Part shown: in pieces, positions 16,070 to 25,533 of the stretch
How positions within the stretch are numbered: position 1 is the stretch's first letter
How the letters are laid out: each line of letters starts with the position of its first letter
DNA from: JAFMDF01 sp965222705
GTDB taxonomy: Bacteria; Bacteroidota; Bacteroidia; Chitinophagales; Saprospiraceae
NCBI GenBank assembly: GCA_965222705.1
Contig: CBDCUO010000016.1
Location: 186,001-250,000 of the forward strand
Direction of reading: 5' to 3'
Length of the DNA: 64,000 nucleotides
Position numbers and translations under genes: made by a program
The notes under the pieces: model-generated
Seen by the model: the letters and a program-made list of their open reading frames with translations, nothing else
Databases searched by the model: none
Told to the model about the DNA's origin: nothing

Positions 16070-19018
16070 ATGAAACTTATGAAAAACTTAAAGAAAAACC
16101 TCACTCGTTGGGCAGTAATGATTGCTTTAATGACTTTTTCTATTTCAATGTCTGCGCAACAAGCAATCATCTCTGGAATAATAAGCGAAGCAGACGGCCC
16201 ATTAATTGGAGCCACCGTTCAAATTGTTGGCACAACCATAGGAACAACTACTGATTTTGACGGTAACTATAGCCTCCAAGTTGCCCCAGGCTCTTACACG
16301 TTGGAAGCCAGCTATGTGGGATTTGGAACAGAACGATCTGAAGTAACAGTTACTGCAGGACAAACCCTCACTTTCAATTTCTTGCTATCAGAAGGAATTT
16401 TAGTAGATGAAATCGTGGTAACAGGAACGAGAGCCTCCAATCGAACCAATACCGATGCTCCGGTACCAATAGACGTTATCAATGTGGATAAGCTAGCTGT
16501 TGCAGCACCACAATCCAGCCTTAACTCCTTGCTACACAACACTACACCTTCTTTTTCCTCTAATACACAAACTATTTCGGATGGGACAGACCATATTGAC
16601 CCAGCTTCTCTTAGAGGATTAGGACCAGACCAAGTGCTGGTATTAATGAACGGCAAAAGAAGACATACCTCTTCCCTGGTCAATGTCAACGGTACCTTTG
16701 GTCGGGGGAGTGTCGGCACAGACTTAAATGCAATACCTTCCTCTGCTGTTCAAGCCATTGAAGTGCTACGAGATGGTGCTGCTGCTCAATACGGTTCGGA
16801 TGCCATTGCAGGAGTTATCAACGTTAAGCTAAAAGAAAGCGTCAATAAACTAAATTTTAACTTAACTACCGGTGGTAACTTTACGAGCAATATCGGAGCT
16901 TTTGGTGGCGAAAAGAAAGATGTTGACGGGGAAGTTATTAACTTAGGTGTCAATTATGGCCTGCCAATCGGCGATAGGGGTGGATTTGTCAATTTCACGG
17001 GAGAATTTGGATACAAAGGTGCCACTAATCGTATGAGGGAATTTTCCGGTCAAATTTTTAATGGTTATAATGCTGTAGAAAGAGTGGCAGCAGCAGCAGG
17101 AGCTGATGTAAGTGAACTTTCCATGGCACAAGTACAGCAGTTTGCACAGCAAGTGAGTTACTTTCCTACGGACTTAAAAAGCCAAATTGCCAATGCAGCA
17201 GATTTGGGAACCCTACAAGATTTATTGAATTTTGATAATACCTCTGACGAACTAAGTGCAAGAGGGCTGACCAGAAGTGATTTTAACATGCGCGTAGGGC
17301 AATCCAGGTTGAGAGAAGGAAAGTTTTTCGCTAACATGCAAATTCCTTTAGGAGACTACTTGGAATTTTATAGTTTTGGTGGCTTAGGTTACAGAGACGG
17401 TGAATCCGGTTGTTTTTACCGTTTACCTTCTCAAAGTAGAACTTCTACCTCCATCTACGCCAACGGTACTGTCCCACGTATCAATTCCAATATTGGAGAC
17501 AAATCCATTGCAACGGGTATTAGGGGTATGATAGGCAACTGGAACGTGGATTTAAGTAATACTTTTGGCACCAATTCCTTTCAGTTTTACATGACCAATA
17601 CCCATAATGCTACGCTTGGTTCTGGTTCTCCTACGGAATTTAATGCCGGCGGACATGAGTTTACCCAGAATACTGGCAATTTCGATGTATCTCAATATTT
17701 TGACGGTATGAGTGGTATTAAAGGTATCAATGTAGCTTTTGGAGCGGAATATCGGTTTGAAAATTACAAAGTCATTCCAGGCACTGAATTATCTTATGGC
17801 AATTATGACATCAACGGAGAACTAGTCATGCCAACCACACCAGATAATCAACTCACTACTGATTTTTTGGGAAGGGCTCGTCCTTCTGGCGCCCAATGTT
17901 TCGCTGGGTTTTTACCAAGTAATGATGTAGATGCTAATCGCTCCAGTGTTGCAGGTTATATAGATACAGAATTTGATTTATCTGATGCTTTTTTACTAAG
18001 TGCTGCCCTCCGCTATGAAAATTATTCTGACTTTGGTTCTACTTTTAATTACAAACTAGCCGCTCGGTATAAAGTAAGCGATAATTTTAATCTGCGAGCA
18101 GCACATAGTACGGGTTTCCGTGCGCCTTCTTTGCATCAGATTTTATTTAGTCGAACTTCTACCATTTTTGTAACAGAAGGAGGTGTCACTACTGCACAAG
18201 AAGTTGGTGTATTTAATAATAATTCTCGACCTGCCAAACTGCTAGGTATTCCTCAATTAAAAGAAGAAACTTCCCAAAACTTTAGTGCCGGCTTCACTGC
18301 CAAGTTTCCAGATGCTGGCTTGCGGTTGACCGTTGATGGGTACTTGGTCAATATTGACGACAGAGTAGTATTGACGGGACAATTTCAACCAGGTAATGAT
18401 GCTGAGTTGCAGATCCTATTTAATCAGGCCCAAGCAACCAGAGCTGCTTTTTTTGCTAATGCTATTGATACCGAATCGAGGGGATTGGATATTGTCATTT
18501 CACATAGAACTTTAATTGGGCAAAGTGGTACCCTAACCAACAATTTGGCAGGTACTTTCTCCAAAACTGAACAGGTTGGACGGATCAAAGCTTCTGAAAT
18601 CCTAGAAAGAAAGGGCTTGGTAGGTACTTATTTTGATGAAACCAGTAGAATCTATTTGGAAGAAGCTGTTCCGCGTGTCAAAGTAACCCTAAACAATACA
18701 CTAGATTTGAATAAATTGAGTGTCTATCTTAGAAATACGTATTTTGGAGAAACAACTGAAGCGACCAATATTTCATCTTTAGACCCTTCAGTTGATTATA
18801 CGAATAGTGGTAAAATTTTGACCGACTTAAGTGTAGGCTACCAGTTTGCTCCTAATTTAAGTTTGACTGTCGGAGCCTATAATTTGTTGGATGTTTATCC
18901 GGACGAAGTAGATCCAGCTTTTTTATCTAGTGGTAGATTTGTGTATTCCAGAAGGTCTCCACAATTCAGCTATGGTGGTCGACATTTATTTGCCAGAATT
19001 GTATTTACCTTAGAATAA
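16070..19018 (+). CDS. TonB-dependent receptor with carboxypeptidase-regulatory domain
   Basis: The protein has 982 residues from ATG 16070. The signal peptide ends around FSISMSAQQ. Residues about 32-110 form a carboxypeptidase-regulatory-like (DUF4480-type) domain with PLIGATVQIVGTTIGTTTDFDGNYSL. The plug domain starts near VDEIVVTGTRASNRTNTDAPVPID and contains LRDGAAAQYGSDAIAGVINV. The rest is a 22-strand outer-membrane barrel ending in the aromatic strand FARIVFTLE. It imports a bulky nutrient with TonB energy; the substrate is unknown. No SusD partner is adjacent, so it is not a classic SusC. A strong terminator follows. Confidence 0.92.
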   Translation: MKLMKNLKKNLTRWAVMIALMTFSISMSAQQAIISGIISEADGPLIGATVQIVGTTIGTTTDFDGNYSLQVAPGSYTLEASYVGFGTERSEVTVTAGQTLTFNFLLSEGILVDEIVVTGTRASNRTNTDAPVPIDVINVDKLAVAAPQSSLNSLLHNTTPSFSSNTQTISDGTDHIDPASLRGLGPDQVLVLMNGKRRHTSSLVNVNGTFGRGSVGTDLNAIPSSAVQAIEVLRDGAAAQYGSDAIAGVINVKLKESVNKLNFNLTTGGNFTSNIGAFGGEKKDVDGEVINLGVNYGLPIGDRGGFVNFTGEFGYKGATNRMREFSGQIFNGYNAVERVAAAAGADVSELSMAQVQQFAQQVSYFPTDLKSQIANAADLGTLQDLLNFDNTSDELSARGLTRSDFNMRVGQSRLREGKFFANMQIPLGDYLEFYSFGGLGYRDGESGCFYRLPSQSRTSTSIYANGTVPRINSNIGDKSIATGIRGMIGNWNVDLSNTFGTNSFQFYMTNTHNATLGSGSPTEFNAGGHEFTQNTGNFDVSQYFDGMSGIKGINVAFGAEYRFENYKVIPGTELSYGNYDINGELVMPTTPDNQLTTDFLGRARPSGAQCFAGFLPSNDVDANRSSVAGYIDTEFDLSDAFLLSAALRYENYSDFGSTFNYKLAARYKVSDNFNLRAAHSTGFRAPSLHQILFSRTSTIFVTEGGVTTAQEVGVFNNNSRPAKLLGIPQLKEETSQNFSAGFTAKFPDAGLRLTVDGYLVNIDDRVVLTGQFQPGNDAELQILFNQAQATRAAFFANAIDTESRGLDIVISHRTLIGQSGTLTNNLAGTFSKTEQVGRIKASEILERKGLVGTYFDETSRIYLEEAVPRVKVTLNNTLDLNKLSVYLRNTYFGETTEATNISSLDPSVDYTNSGKILTDLSVGYQFAPNLSLTVGAYNLLDVYPDEVDPAFLSSGRFVYSRRSPQFSYGGRHLFARIVFTLE

Positions 19019-19038
19019 TTCTCAGCTATATTAACATA

Positions 19039-19082
19039 AAAAGATTGCCCTAGAGCTATAGTTCTCAGGGCAACCTTTTTTG
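19039..19082 (+). terminator. Rho-independent terminator after the TonB receptor
   Basis: TTGCCCT (19045-19051) pairs with AGGGCAA (19067-19073). The stem is extended by A-rich and T-rich flanks and is followed by a CCTTTTTTGTT tail. It begins about 20 bp after the TonB receptor stop. Confidence 0.8.
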
Positions 19083-19135
19083 TTCTAGCAAAAAATCGCA
19101 ACTATAATCCTTCCTTTTATTTTTTTGTTTAAGTA

Positions 19136-19299
19136 AGGGAATAGGAAAAATATAACCTACCCATTCTGCGGCTTTGCTTTGCCCTTCTTTTGCGTTACAA
19201 AAATACTCATTATGCTGCGGCATAACTCCGTTTTTTTCGCCTTGAATAAGAACAAATTAAAACCACATTTTTGGGTACTTTATTTATCTCCTATTCCCT
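19136..19299. repeat. 164-bp inverted-repeat element abutting copy C
   Basis: AGGGAATAGGA (19136-19146) is repeated in inverse as TCCTATTCCCT (19289-19299). The interior includes the local foldback TGCTGCGGCA. It ends exactly where the TA flank of the 176-bp copy C starts, so two elements lie side by side. No reading frame is supported. Confidence 0.5.
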
Positions 19300-19300
19300 A

Positions 19301-19476
19301 ATTCTACTTTGGCACTCTAGAAATAGTGATTGTTTTAAGCGTAATTAGCTCCTAGTTTTGGTGGCGGCTGCCTGTTAAAAACTGCGGAGCGGTTGTTTTT
19401 AACTAGAATTTTTGGTTCTTTTTTTTCAATGAAAAAAGAACAACATCTAGTTTTGTTTAAAGTGCCAAAGTAGAAC
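19301..19476 (-). repeat. 176-bp TA-flanked non-autonomous element, copy C
   Basis: It has TA at 19299-19300 and 19477-19478. It is in opposite orientation to the copies at 11176 and 32064, with the same length and nearly identical sequence. The terminal repeats are ATTCTACTTTGGCAC and GTGCCAAAGTAGAAC. It ends 41 bp before the GH32 start codon, so it occupies that gene's promoter region. Confidence 0.85.
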
Positions 19477-19517
19477 TAAGTACTTTATTTTCGCGATGGA
19501 CAGAAGAAGAATCAACT

Positions 19518-21029
19518 ATGCCAAGCATAAAAAATCTTGTTAAAGTAGAGCAACACCGTCCCCAGTTCCATTTCACACCTAAGGAAATGTGGATGAATGA
19601 TCCTAATGGGATGGTTTATTATGAAGGCGAGTATCACCTTTTTTACCAATACTATCCTGAAGACACTATTTGGGGGCCGATGCACTGGGGGCATGCAGTA
19701 AGTAAAGACCTGATTCATTGGAAGCATTTACCTATTGCCTTATATCCGGACTCGCTCGGCTATATTTTTTCGGGTAGTGCTGTGGTTGACTGGAACAACA
19801 CTAGTGGGCTTGGCAGAAATGGGCAACCGCCAATGGTTGCCATTTTCACTTATCATGACCCCGCGGGAGAAAAAGCAGGGACTAATACTTTCCAGTACCA
19901 AGGGATCGCTTATAGCAACGATAAAGGCCGTACTTGGGCAAAATATAAAGACAATCCTGTCGTACCCAATCCAGGAATTAAAGACTTTAGAGACCCTAAA
20001 GTAATTTGGGATGTCGCTTCCAAACAATGGGTCATGGTTCTAGCTACCCGAGATCACGTCAAATTTTATGGATCCCCTGATCTAAAAAAATGGACCTATT
20101 TCAGCGATTTTGGAGAAGAATGGGGAGCGCACGGAGGCGTGTGGGAGTGCCCTGATTTATTCCCTATGATTGTGGAAGAGACAGGAGAACAAAAATGGGT
20201 CTTATTGCAAAGTTTAAACCCCGGAGGTCCAAATGGTGGCTCAGGAATTCAGTATTTTATTGGAGATTTTGACGGCAAACGCTTTATGATTGATCGAAGT
20301 TTTGCCAATGATTTAATAAATAATAAGGCTATCTGGTTGGATTATGGAAGGGATAATTACGCTGGAGTCACTTGGTCAGATGCCCCCAATAACCAAAAGA
20401 TTTTTATTGGTTGGATGAGCAATTGGGATTACGCTGAAAAAGTGCCAACTGAAGCATGGAGAAGTGCCATGACTATCCCTAGAGATTTAATTTTAAAAAA
20501 TGAAAGGGGCAGTTACCGCCTATTTTCAAAACCTACCAAAGAGCTTCAAAAATTCCGAGGCACATCATATAAAATTCCCTCTGGAAAAGTAAACAAAACT
20601 CTAAAATTAAATAATAAATCAGGCCCTTCTATCCCCGTTTGGGAGGTGTTTTTAGAAATGGAGGTTTCAAAAAAATCGAAAGCAATATTTGGAATCGAGT
20701 TGTCTAATTCCAAAGGGGAGCGTTACCGCGTGGGCTTTGATGCTGCTAAAAACCAATACTTTAGTGATCGAACTCAGTCTGGCAAAACCCAATTTTCTGA
20801 TACTTTTGCTCCTAGTGTTCATATCGCTTCTAGGGAAAAAAGTAACAATCAAATCAAGATGCAACTTTTTTTTGATGTAGCTTCCGCAGAGTTATTTGCA
20901 GACGACGGGGCTACGGTTCTTACAGATATTTTCTTTCCCAATGAAGATTTTAATAAAATGAAGTTATTCGTTGAAAAAGGAGTTATTATGTTAAAGACAG
21001 GGATAGTTTATCAGCTACTCATACAATAG
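19518..21029 (+). CDS. Glycoside hydrolase family 32 (fructan/sucrose hydrolase)
   Basis: The protein has 503 residues. All three GH32 catalytic signatures are present: nucleophile Asp28 in WMNDPNG, transition-state stabiliser in FRDPK (158-161) and acid/base Glu210 in WECPDLF. The five-blade propeller is followed by a C-terminal beta-sandwich (about 340-503). It cleaves beta-fructofuranosidic bonds of sucrose, inulin or levan. No signal peptide is present from this ATG, so it may be cytoplasmic, or an original leader was lost when the 176-bp element landed 41 bp upstream. The TonB receptor upstream might supply fructan, but a terminator separates them. Confidence 0.93.
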   Translation: MPSIKNLVKVEQHRPQFHFTPKEMWMNDPNGMVYYEGEYHLFYQYYPEDTIWGPMHWGHAVSKDLIHWKHLPIALYPDSLGYIFSGSAVVDWNNTSGLGRNGQPPMVAIFTYHDPAGEKAGTNTFQYQGIAYSNDKGRTWAKYKDNPVVPNPGIKDFRDPKVIWDVASKQWVMVLATRDHVKFYGSPDLKKWTYFSDFGEEWGAHGGVWECPDLFPMIVEETGEQKWVLLQSLNPGGPNGGSGIQYFIGDFDGKRFMIDRSFANDLINNKAIWLDYGRDNYAGVTWSDAPNNQKIFIGWMSNWDYAEKVPTEAWRSAMTIPRDLILKNERGSYRLFSKPTKELQKFRGTSYKIPSGKVNKTLKLNNKSGPSIPVWEVFLEMEVSKKSKAIFGIELSNSKGERYRVGFDAAKNQYFSDRTQSGKTQFSDTFAPSVHIASREKSNNQIKMQLFFDVASAELFADDGATVLTDIFFPNEDFNKMKLFVEKGVIMLKTGIVYQLLIQ

Positions 21030-21056
21030 CAACAGGTTAAAGCAAGGATTGAATTT

Positions 21057-22058
21057 TTAAATCTTCAGCCTGGCCATTGGCACAATATCTTGTCCGACGA
21101 ATTCCTTTTGCAAGTATTTGTAATAGCCATTAACAGCAATCATAGCAGCATTATCTGTGCAAAATTCAAATTTGGGGATGTAGGTTTTCCAACCATTTTT
21201 AATACCCGTTTCTAGCAAAGCAGCTCGCAAACCAGTATTGGCAGAAACACCACCTGCAATAGCGACTTCTTTAATACCTGTTTGCTTAACGGCTTCGATC
21301 AATTTATTCATTAGAATGGTAACAATACGCTGTTGGACAGAAGCGCAAATGTCATTTAGATTTTTTTGTATAAAGCCAGGGTCATCGACGAGTCCTTTTT
21401 TTAAAAAATAAAGAATAGCTGTTTTTAGACCGCTAAAACTAAAATCCAGTCCCGCCACTTGAGGTTCAGGAAAAGAAAAAACGGGCTTGCCCAAGTGGGC
21501 GTATTGGTCTATCAATGGTCCGGCCGGATAATCCAATCCTAATAATTTGCCCGTTTTGTCAAAAGCTTCTCCTGCTGCATCGTCAATTGTTGTACCCAAT
21601 ACCTTCATACTTAAATAATCTTTAACCAGCACAATTTGTGTATGCCCGCCTGAAACCGTCAAGCACAAAAAGGGAAAAGCAGGCTTGGGCGCTTCTGCAA
21701 AATGAGCTAGTACGTGCGCCATCATATGATTCACTTCGATCATAGGAATATTCAGGCTCATGGCAAAAGCTTTGGCAAAGGATACCCCGACGATCAATGA
21801 TCCCATCAGACCGGGTCCGAGCGTAAAAGCGACGGCCGAAAGGTCTTTTTTAGAAATGCCTGCTTTTTTGATCGCTCTATCCACAACTGGAATAATATTT
21901 GTCTGATGTGCTCTTGAAGCTACTTCTGGCACTACCCCGCCATATTGTTTATGTATTTCCTGATTAGCAATATAATTACTCAAAATGCGACCATTTTGCA
22001 AAATACTGGCAGAAGTATCATCGCAAGAAGTTTCTATCCCTAAAATATTGATTTTCAT
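21057..22058 (-). CDS. tsaD: tRNA N6-adenosine threonylcarbamoyltransferase
   Basis: The protein has 333 residues, the standard length. ILGIETSCDDTSASIL at the N-terminus is the ASKHA phosphate-binding region, and MIEVNHMMAHVLAHF carries the metal-binding histidines. LTVSGGHTQIVLV, AGGVSANTGLRAAL and FCTDNAAMIA follow in order. TsaD transfers the threonylcarbamoyl group to A37 of ANN-decoding tRNAs and is normally essential. It converges with the GH32 gene over 27 bp. Confidence 0.98.
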   Translation of the reverse strand: MKINILGIETSCDDTSASILQNGRILSNYIANQEIHKQYGGVVPEVASRAHQTNIIPVVDRAIKKAGISKKDLSAVAFTLGPGLMGSLIVGVSFAKAFAMSLNIPMIEVNHMMAHVLAHFAEAPKPAFPFLCLTVSGGHTQIVLVKDYLSMKVLGTTIDDAAGEAFDKTGKLLGLDYPAGPLIDQYAHLGKPVFSFPEPQVAGLDFSFSGLKTAILYFLKKGLVDDPGFIQKNLNDICASVQQRIVTILMNKLIEAVKQTGIKEVAIAGGVSANTGLRAALLETGIKNGWKTYIPKFEFCTDNAAMIAVNGYYKYLQKEFVGQDIVPMARLKI

Positions 22059-22161
22059 GAAACGATTAAAAATGTATTTCGTAATATTTGATATGTAAAA
22101 AAAATTTTTGTACCCTAGCCTGACATCAAACCCACATTTACAAACTTAACTATCAGAAACA

Positions 22162-22578
22162 ATGTTTAAATCTTCAACTAATGCCGATGCAATTCCCTCT
22201 GCTACTGTTCCTACAGCCCCTCAAAGTGCCATTTGTGTCATCGCCAAAGGTACAACTATTGAAGGAAAATTTTCAAGTACTGAAACCGTCCAAATTAATG
22301 GCACCATAAAAGGGGAAGTCTTCTGTGACAAACAATTGATAATGGGACCAACTGGCTGGATCGAAGGAACGATTCGCACGAATTCTGCTACGATCAAGGG
22401 CTATATCAAAGGGACTATTATCACAAAGGGATTACTTCATTTAGAAAGTACAGCTAAAATTGATGGGAAAATTCTTGCCCGCACTATTGAAGTAGAAGAA
22501 GGTGCACAATATACTGGTGAATGTAAGATTGGAGAACGCTTCATCAAGGAAGAGCAGCCAAAAGCAGCAGTTGCCTAA
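22162..22578 (+). CDS. Bactofilin family cytoskeletal protein
   Basis: The protein has 138 residues with a central right-handed beta-helix typical of bactofilins (CVIAKGTTIEGKFSSTETVQ, ING...GEVFCDKQLIMGPTGWIEGTI). Short disordered tails lie on both sides. Bactofilins polymerise without nucleotide into membrane-associated filaments that organise cell shape or wall enzymes. It is divergent from tsaD with a 103-bp gap, so it likely has its own promoter. Confidence 0.92.
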   Translation: MFKSSTNADAIPSATVPTAPQSAICVIAKGTTIEGKFSSTETVQINGTIKGEVFCDKQLIMGPTGWIEGTIRTNSATIKGYIKGTIITKGLLHLESTAKIDGKILARTIEVEEGAQYTGECKIGERFIKEEQPKAAVA

Positions 22579-22663
22579 ACAGCTAAAGGAATACTTCTTC
22601 TCCGATTTTATTGCTTTTCAAAAAAAAATCTTAAAATTGTGATTTTGAACTAATCACACTGCA

Positions 22664-23512
22664 ATGGATGCCCTTCTGCTATTCACCATGCCTGATTTTG
22701 CTAGTCCGGAGGTATGGATGAGCTTACTGACTTTAACCTTTTTGGAAATTGTATTGGGAATTGACAATATTATCTTTATTGCAATTGCTGCCGGTAAATT
22801 ACCTGAAGACCAACAGGCCAAAGCCACCAATATTGGCTTAATACTGGCTATGGCTATACGGATTGCCCTACTATTCGGTATTTCCTGGTTGATTGGAATG
22901 TCAGAGCCCTGGTTAACATTTGAAAATTCCTTGATCCATGGGGCTTTTTCAGGACAAAGCATTATTCTAATTATTGGTGGTTTGTTCTTGTTATACAAAA
23001 GTACAACAGAGATACACCACAAGTTGGAGGGAGAAGGTGTCGAAGCACATGCCAATAATAAAAAAGCAAAATCTTCCTTTACGAATGCAATTATTCAAAT
23101 TACCCTAATTAATATCGTCTTTTCCTTTGATTCTATTCTTACTGCTGTAGGAATGACGAATGGCCTACATGGAGCCTTGCTCATCATGGTTATCGCTGTT
23201 GTCTTATCTGTAATCATTATGATGTTATTTGCTACTCCGGTTGGTCGATTTGTTAATAGACATCCATCTATTCAGATGCTGGGCCTGGCATTTTTAATCT
23301 TAATCGGCTTTATGTTAATCGCTGAAGGTGCCCATTTGGCACATTTTTCTGTGGCAGGAGCAGAGGTAGGTGCAGTGCCAAAAGGCTACTTGTACTTCGC
23401 AATCGCCTTTTCTCTACTCGTGGAATTTTTGAATATGCGCCTGCGAAAAAATCAAGAACCTGTACAAATGCACGGAGTACAGGAAGAAGCAGCGAAGGAG
23501 GGCATGCTGTAA
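22664..23512 (+). CDS. TerC-family integral membrane protein
   Basis: The protein has 282 residues with about seven to eight membrane helices. Typical TerC motifs are LEIVLGIDNIIFIAI near residue 30 and INIVFSFDSILTAVGMT near 150, whose acidic residues are thought to bind metal. Members export manganese, calcium or act in tellurite resistance and membrane protein metalation. The cytoplasmic loop between them has KLEGEGVEAHANNKKAKSS. The start at 22664 is an ATG; a second in-frame ATG nine codons later (MPDFASPEVW) is also possible. Confidence 0.92.
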   Translation: MDALLLFTMPDFASPEVWMSLLTLTFLEIVLGIDNIIFIAIAAGKLPEDQQAKATNIGLILAMAIRIALLFGISWLIGMSEPWLTFENSLIHGAFSGQSIILIIGGLFLLYKSTTEIHHKLEGEGVEAHANNKKAKSSFTNAIIQITLINIVFSFDSILTAVGMTNGLHGALLIMVIAVVLSVIIMMLFATPVGRFVNRHPSIQMLGLAFLILIGFMLIAEGAHLAHFSVAGAEVGAVPKGYLYFAIAFSLLVEFLNMRLRKNQEPVQMHGVQEEAAKEGML

Positions 23513-23725
23513 TTAACTTGTAAAAACCCTGGCTAGTAATGCAACAAATTTAAAAATTCTCTAAACGAAATTGAATTGAGTTCGTATAGGATATTTTTAA
23601 AATAGCTTCCATTGGAAAGATTATTGCAAATAAAAATCAGGTAACTTTAAAACAAAAGGACATTATTAATCATTAATTTATCAGTTGATTATCCAATTCA
23701 TAAATTCAAAAAATCCTTTAAGAAC

Positions 23726-24847
23726 ATGAAGCATAGCATTTTTATACTATTTCTGGCAGCTTGGGCAAGCCTTCAGGTCAGCTGCGGGAGTAGTAATACA
23801 GCAACGACCATAAAAGGGACAGTCATTAATGGTACAATTGACGATGCAGCCAATTTAAAGGCATTTCTGGATAAGGAGAGTTTTACGGCTACCAGGGTAG
23901 TGGGTAAAGCAGATATTGACGGAAATGGCAATTATTCATTGGAAATACCAGAAGGTGTAGATGCAGGCAGGTATCGCTTTAGAATTGGAGCCAGACGGTT
24001 GAATTTGGTATTTGACGGCTCTGAAAAACAAGTAACCATTAGTGGAAAGCTGGCAGATTTAGACAAATACCGCTTGCCGATCGAAGGTTCTGTCGCTTCA
24101 CAACAGCTAACAGACTTAATGAACGCTATGTACACTAAACAAGCGGATAAAAAACAATTGTCCAACCAAATCAAAGGCTTAGACAACCCCTACATTGGTC
24201 TGGCTATGGCAATGACCGCTTATCGTCAAACTTCTGCAGATAACTTGGATTTGCACAAAGTGATTTTTAACAAACTAAAAGATGCCGGCGCAGATAATAA
24301 TGATCTAAGCGGCTATGGTGGAATCATTGGTCAAATGGAAAAAAGATTGGCACAGCAGCGCATTGCTATCGGAGCGGAAGCTCCCGATATTGCCCTCCCC
24401 AGTCCTGACGGAAAAGAATATGCGCTGTCTGACCTAAAAGGGAAAGTCGTTTTACTCGATTTTTGGGCGAGCTGGTGCGGGCCTTGCAGAAGGGAAAATC
24501 CCAATGTAGTAAAGGTCTATAACAAGTATAAAAATCAAGGCTTTGAAGTATTCAGTGTTTCGCTAGACGGTCTGGACGAAAGAACCAAGGCTAGATTTAG
24601 TTCTTCCGAGCAAATTGAGCAACAATTAGAGCGATCTAAAACGCGCTGGAAGCAAGCTATTAAGGCAGACGGTTTAACTTGGGAAAGTCATGTAAGTGAT
24701 TTGAAAAAATGGAATTCTGCACCTGCCCAAACTTATGGCGTGTCTGGCATTCCTCGTACTTTTATGATTGATCGAGAAGGAAAAATTGCAGCGATTGGAC
24801 TGAGAGGTGCTGCAGCAATTGAAGCAGAATTGGTAAAACTATTATAA
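23726..24847 (+). CDS. TlpA/ResA-like thioredoxin-fold lipoprotein
   Basis: The protein has 373 residues. The signal peptide ends in SLQVSC with lipidated Cys20. Residues about 28-120 form a DUF4369-like beta domain, followed by a helical linker and a thioredoxin fold (about 215-373). The redox motif is WASWCGPC with Cys251 and Cys254, and SGIPRTFMID holds the cis-proline. It acts as an envelope-anchored thiol-disulfide oxidoreductase, common in Bacteroidota, possibly for cytochrome or secreted-protein maturation. Confidence 0.92.
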   Translation: MKHSIFILFLAAWASLQVSCGSSNTATTIKGTVINGTIDDAANLKAFLDKESFTATRVVGKADIDGNGNYSLEIPEGVDAGRYRFRIGARRLNLVFDGSEKQVTISGKLADLDKYRLPIEGSVASQQLTDLMNAMYTKQADKKQLSNQIKGLDNPYIGLAMAMTAYRQTSADNLDLHKVIFNKLKDAGADNNDLSGYGGIIGQMEKRLAQQRIAIGAEAPDIALPSPDGKEYALSDLKGKVVLLDFWASWCGPCRRENPNVVKVYNKYKNQGFEVFSVSLDGLDERTKARFSSSEQIEQQLERSKTRWKQAIKADGLTWESHVSDLKKWNSAPAQTYGVSGIPRTFMIDREGKIAAIGLRGAAAIEAELVKLL

Positions 24848-25055
24848 ACCTCGAATTTTTGTTTTCTTAAAAAGAGTGGGCTTGTACGCTTGTACTTATT
24901 TTTTGAAAAAAAATTAGGCAACTCTGTAATATTGTTTAAAAGCTATTAGCTTTTTAGGCTAATTTCAATATAGCCTCGGTCATTCGTTCGGATCATGCTC
25001 TATCAAACCATGATATAGGACAATTGCATCGCAATAGCAAATTTAGCCCTTGAAG

Positions 25056-25493
25056 CTATTTCTTTCTTTTTCGCTTTTTCGGCTGATTCCATTCCTCTCT
25101 CTGAGCAAATTCAACGATGCTTTTCATCGCTCGAACAATAGACATAAAAACGAGGTAGCTAATAGTCACTACGGTAAATAACCATTTAAAAGATCCTGCT
25201 TCGTCAATCCCCAAACCAGAAAACAAGTAAGCCAAGCTGCCCAAAGCCCCCGCAACCATCAAAAACCCAATAATGGATTGCGTCCAGTATTTTTCAGCAT
25301 TGTCTGCATTTAGGCTAAAAACAACATTGATCACAGCATAAAATAAAAGGAAGGTCATGGCAAATACCCAAGGTTTTTCGGGACTTAGTGCCAATGGTTC
25401 ATTAAAGACTAAACAGCCCAGCATAAAAAGCAGCCCAAGAGCAGTCGAAGCAATAGCCTGATAATAGGGAGAGATATTTTTAAAAGTTTCCAT
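25056..25493 (-). CDS. Four-helix integral membrane protein of unknown function
   Basis: METFKNISPYYQ is taken as the start (ATG 25491-25493). A longer start at 25547 overlapping the rimO end is possible but gives a non-hydrophobic leader. The 145 residues contain four membrane helices (near ASTALGLLFMLGCLVF, FAMTFLLFYAVINVVF, FLMVAGALGSLAYLF, LFTVVTISYLVFM) and a very basic tail (PKKRKRKK). I do not recognise the family. It follows rimO by 40 bp and is likely co-transcribed. Confidence 0.75.
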   Translation of the reverse strand: METFKNISPYYQAIASTALGLLFMLGCLVFNEPLALSPEKPWVFAMTFLLFYAVINVVFSLNADNAEKYWTQSIIGFLMVAGALGSLAYLFSGLGIDEAGSFKWLFTVVTISYLVFMSIVRAMKSIVEFAQREEWNQPKKRKRKK

Positions 25494-25533
25494 AATTTTT
25501 GATTCAAAAAAATGAAGGATCAAAACACCAAGA

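Noticed and set aside
16070..21029. SusC/SusD-type polysaccharide utilisation locus
   Set aside because: The receptor lacks a SusD partner and a terminator plus two inserted elements separate it from the GH32 gene.
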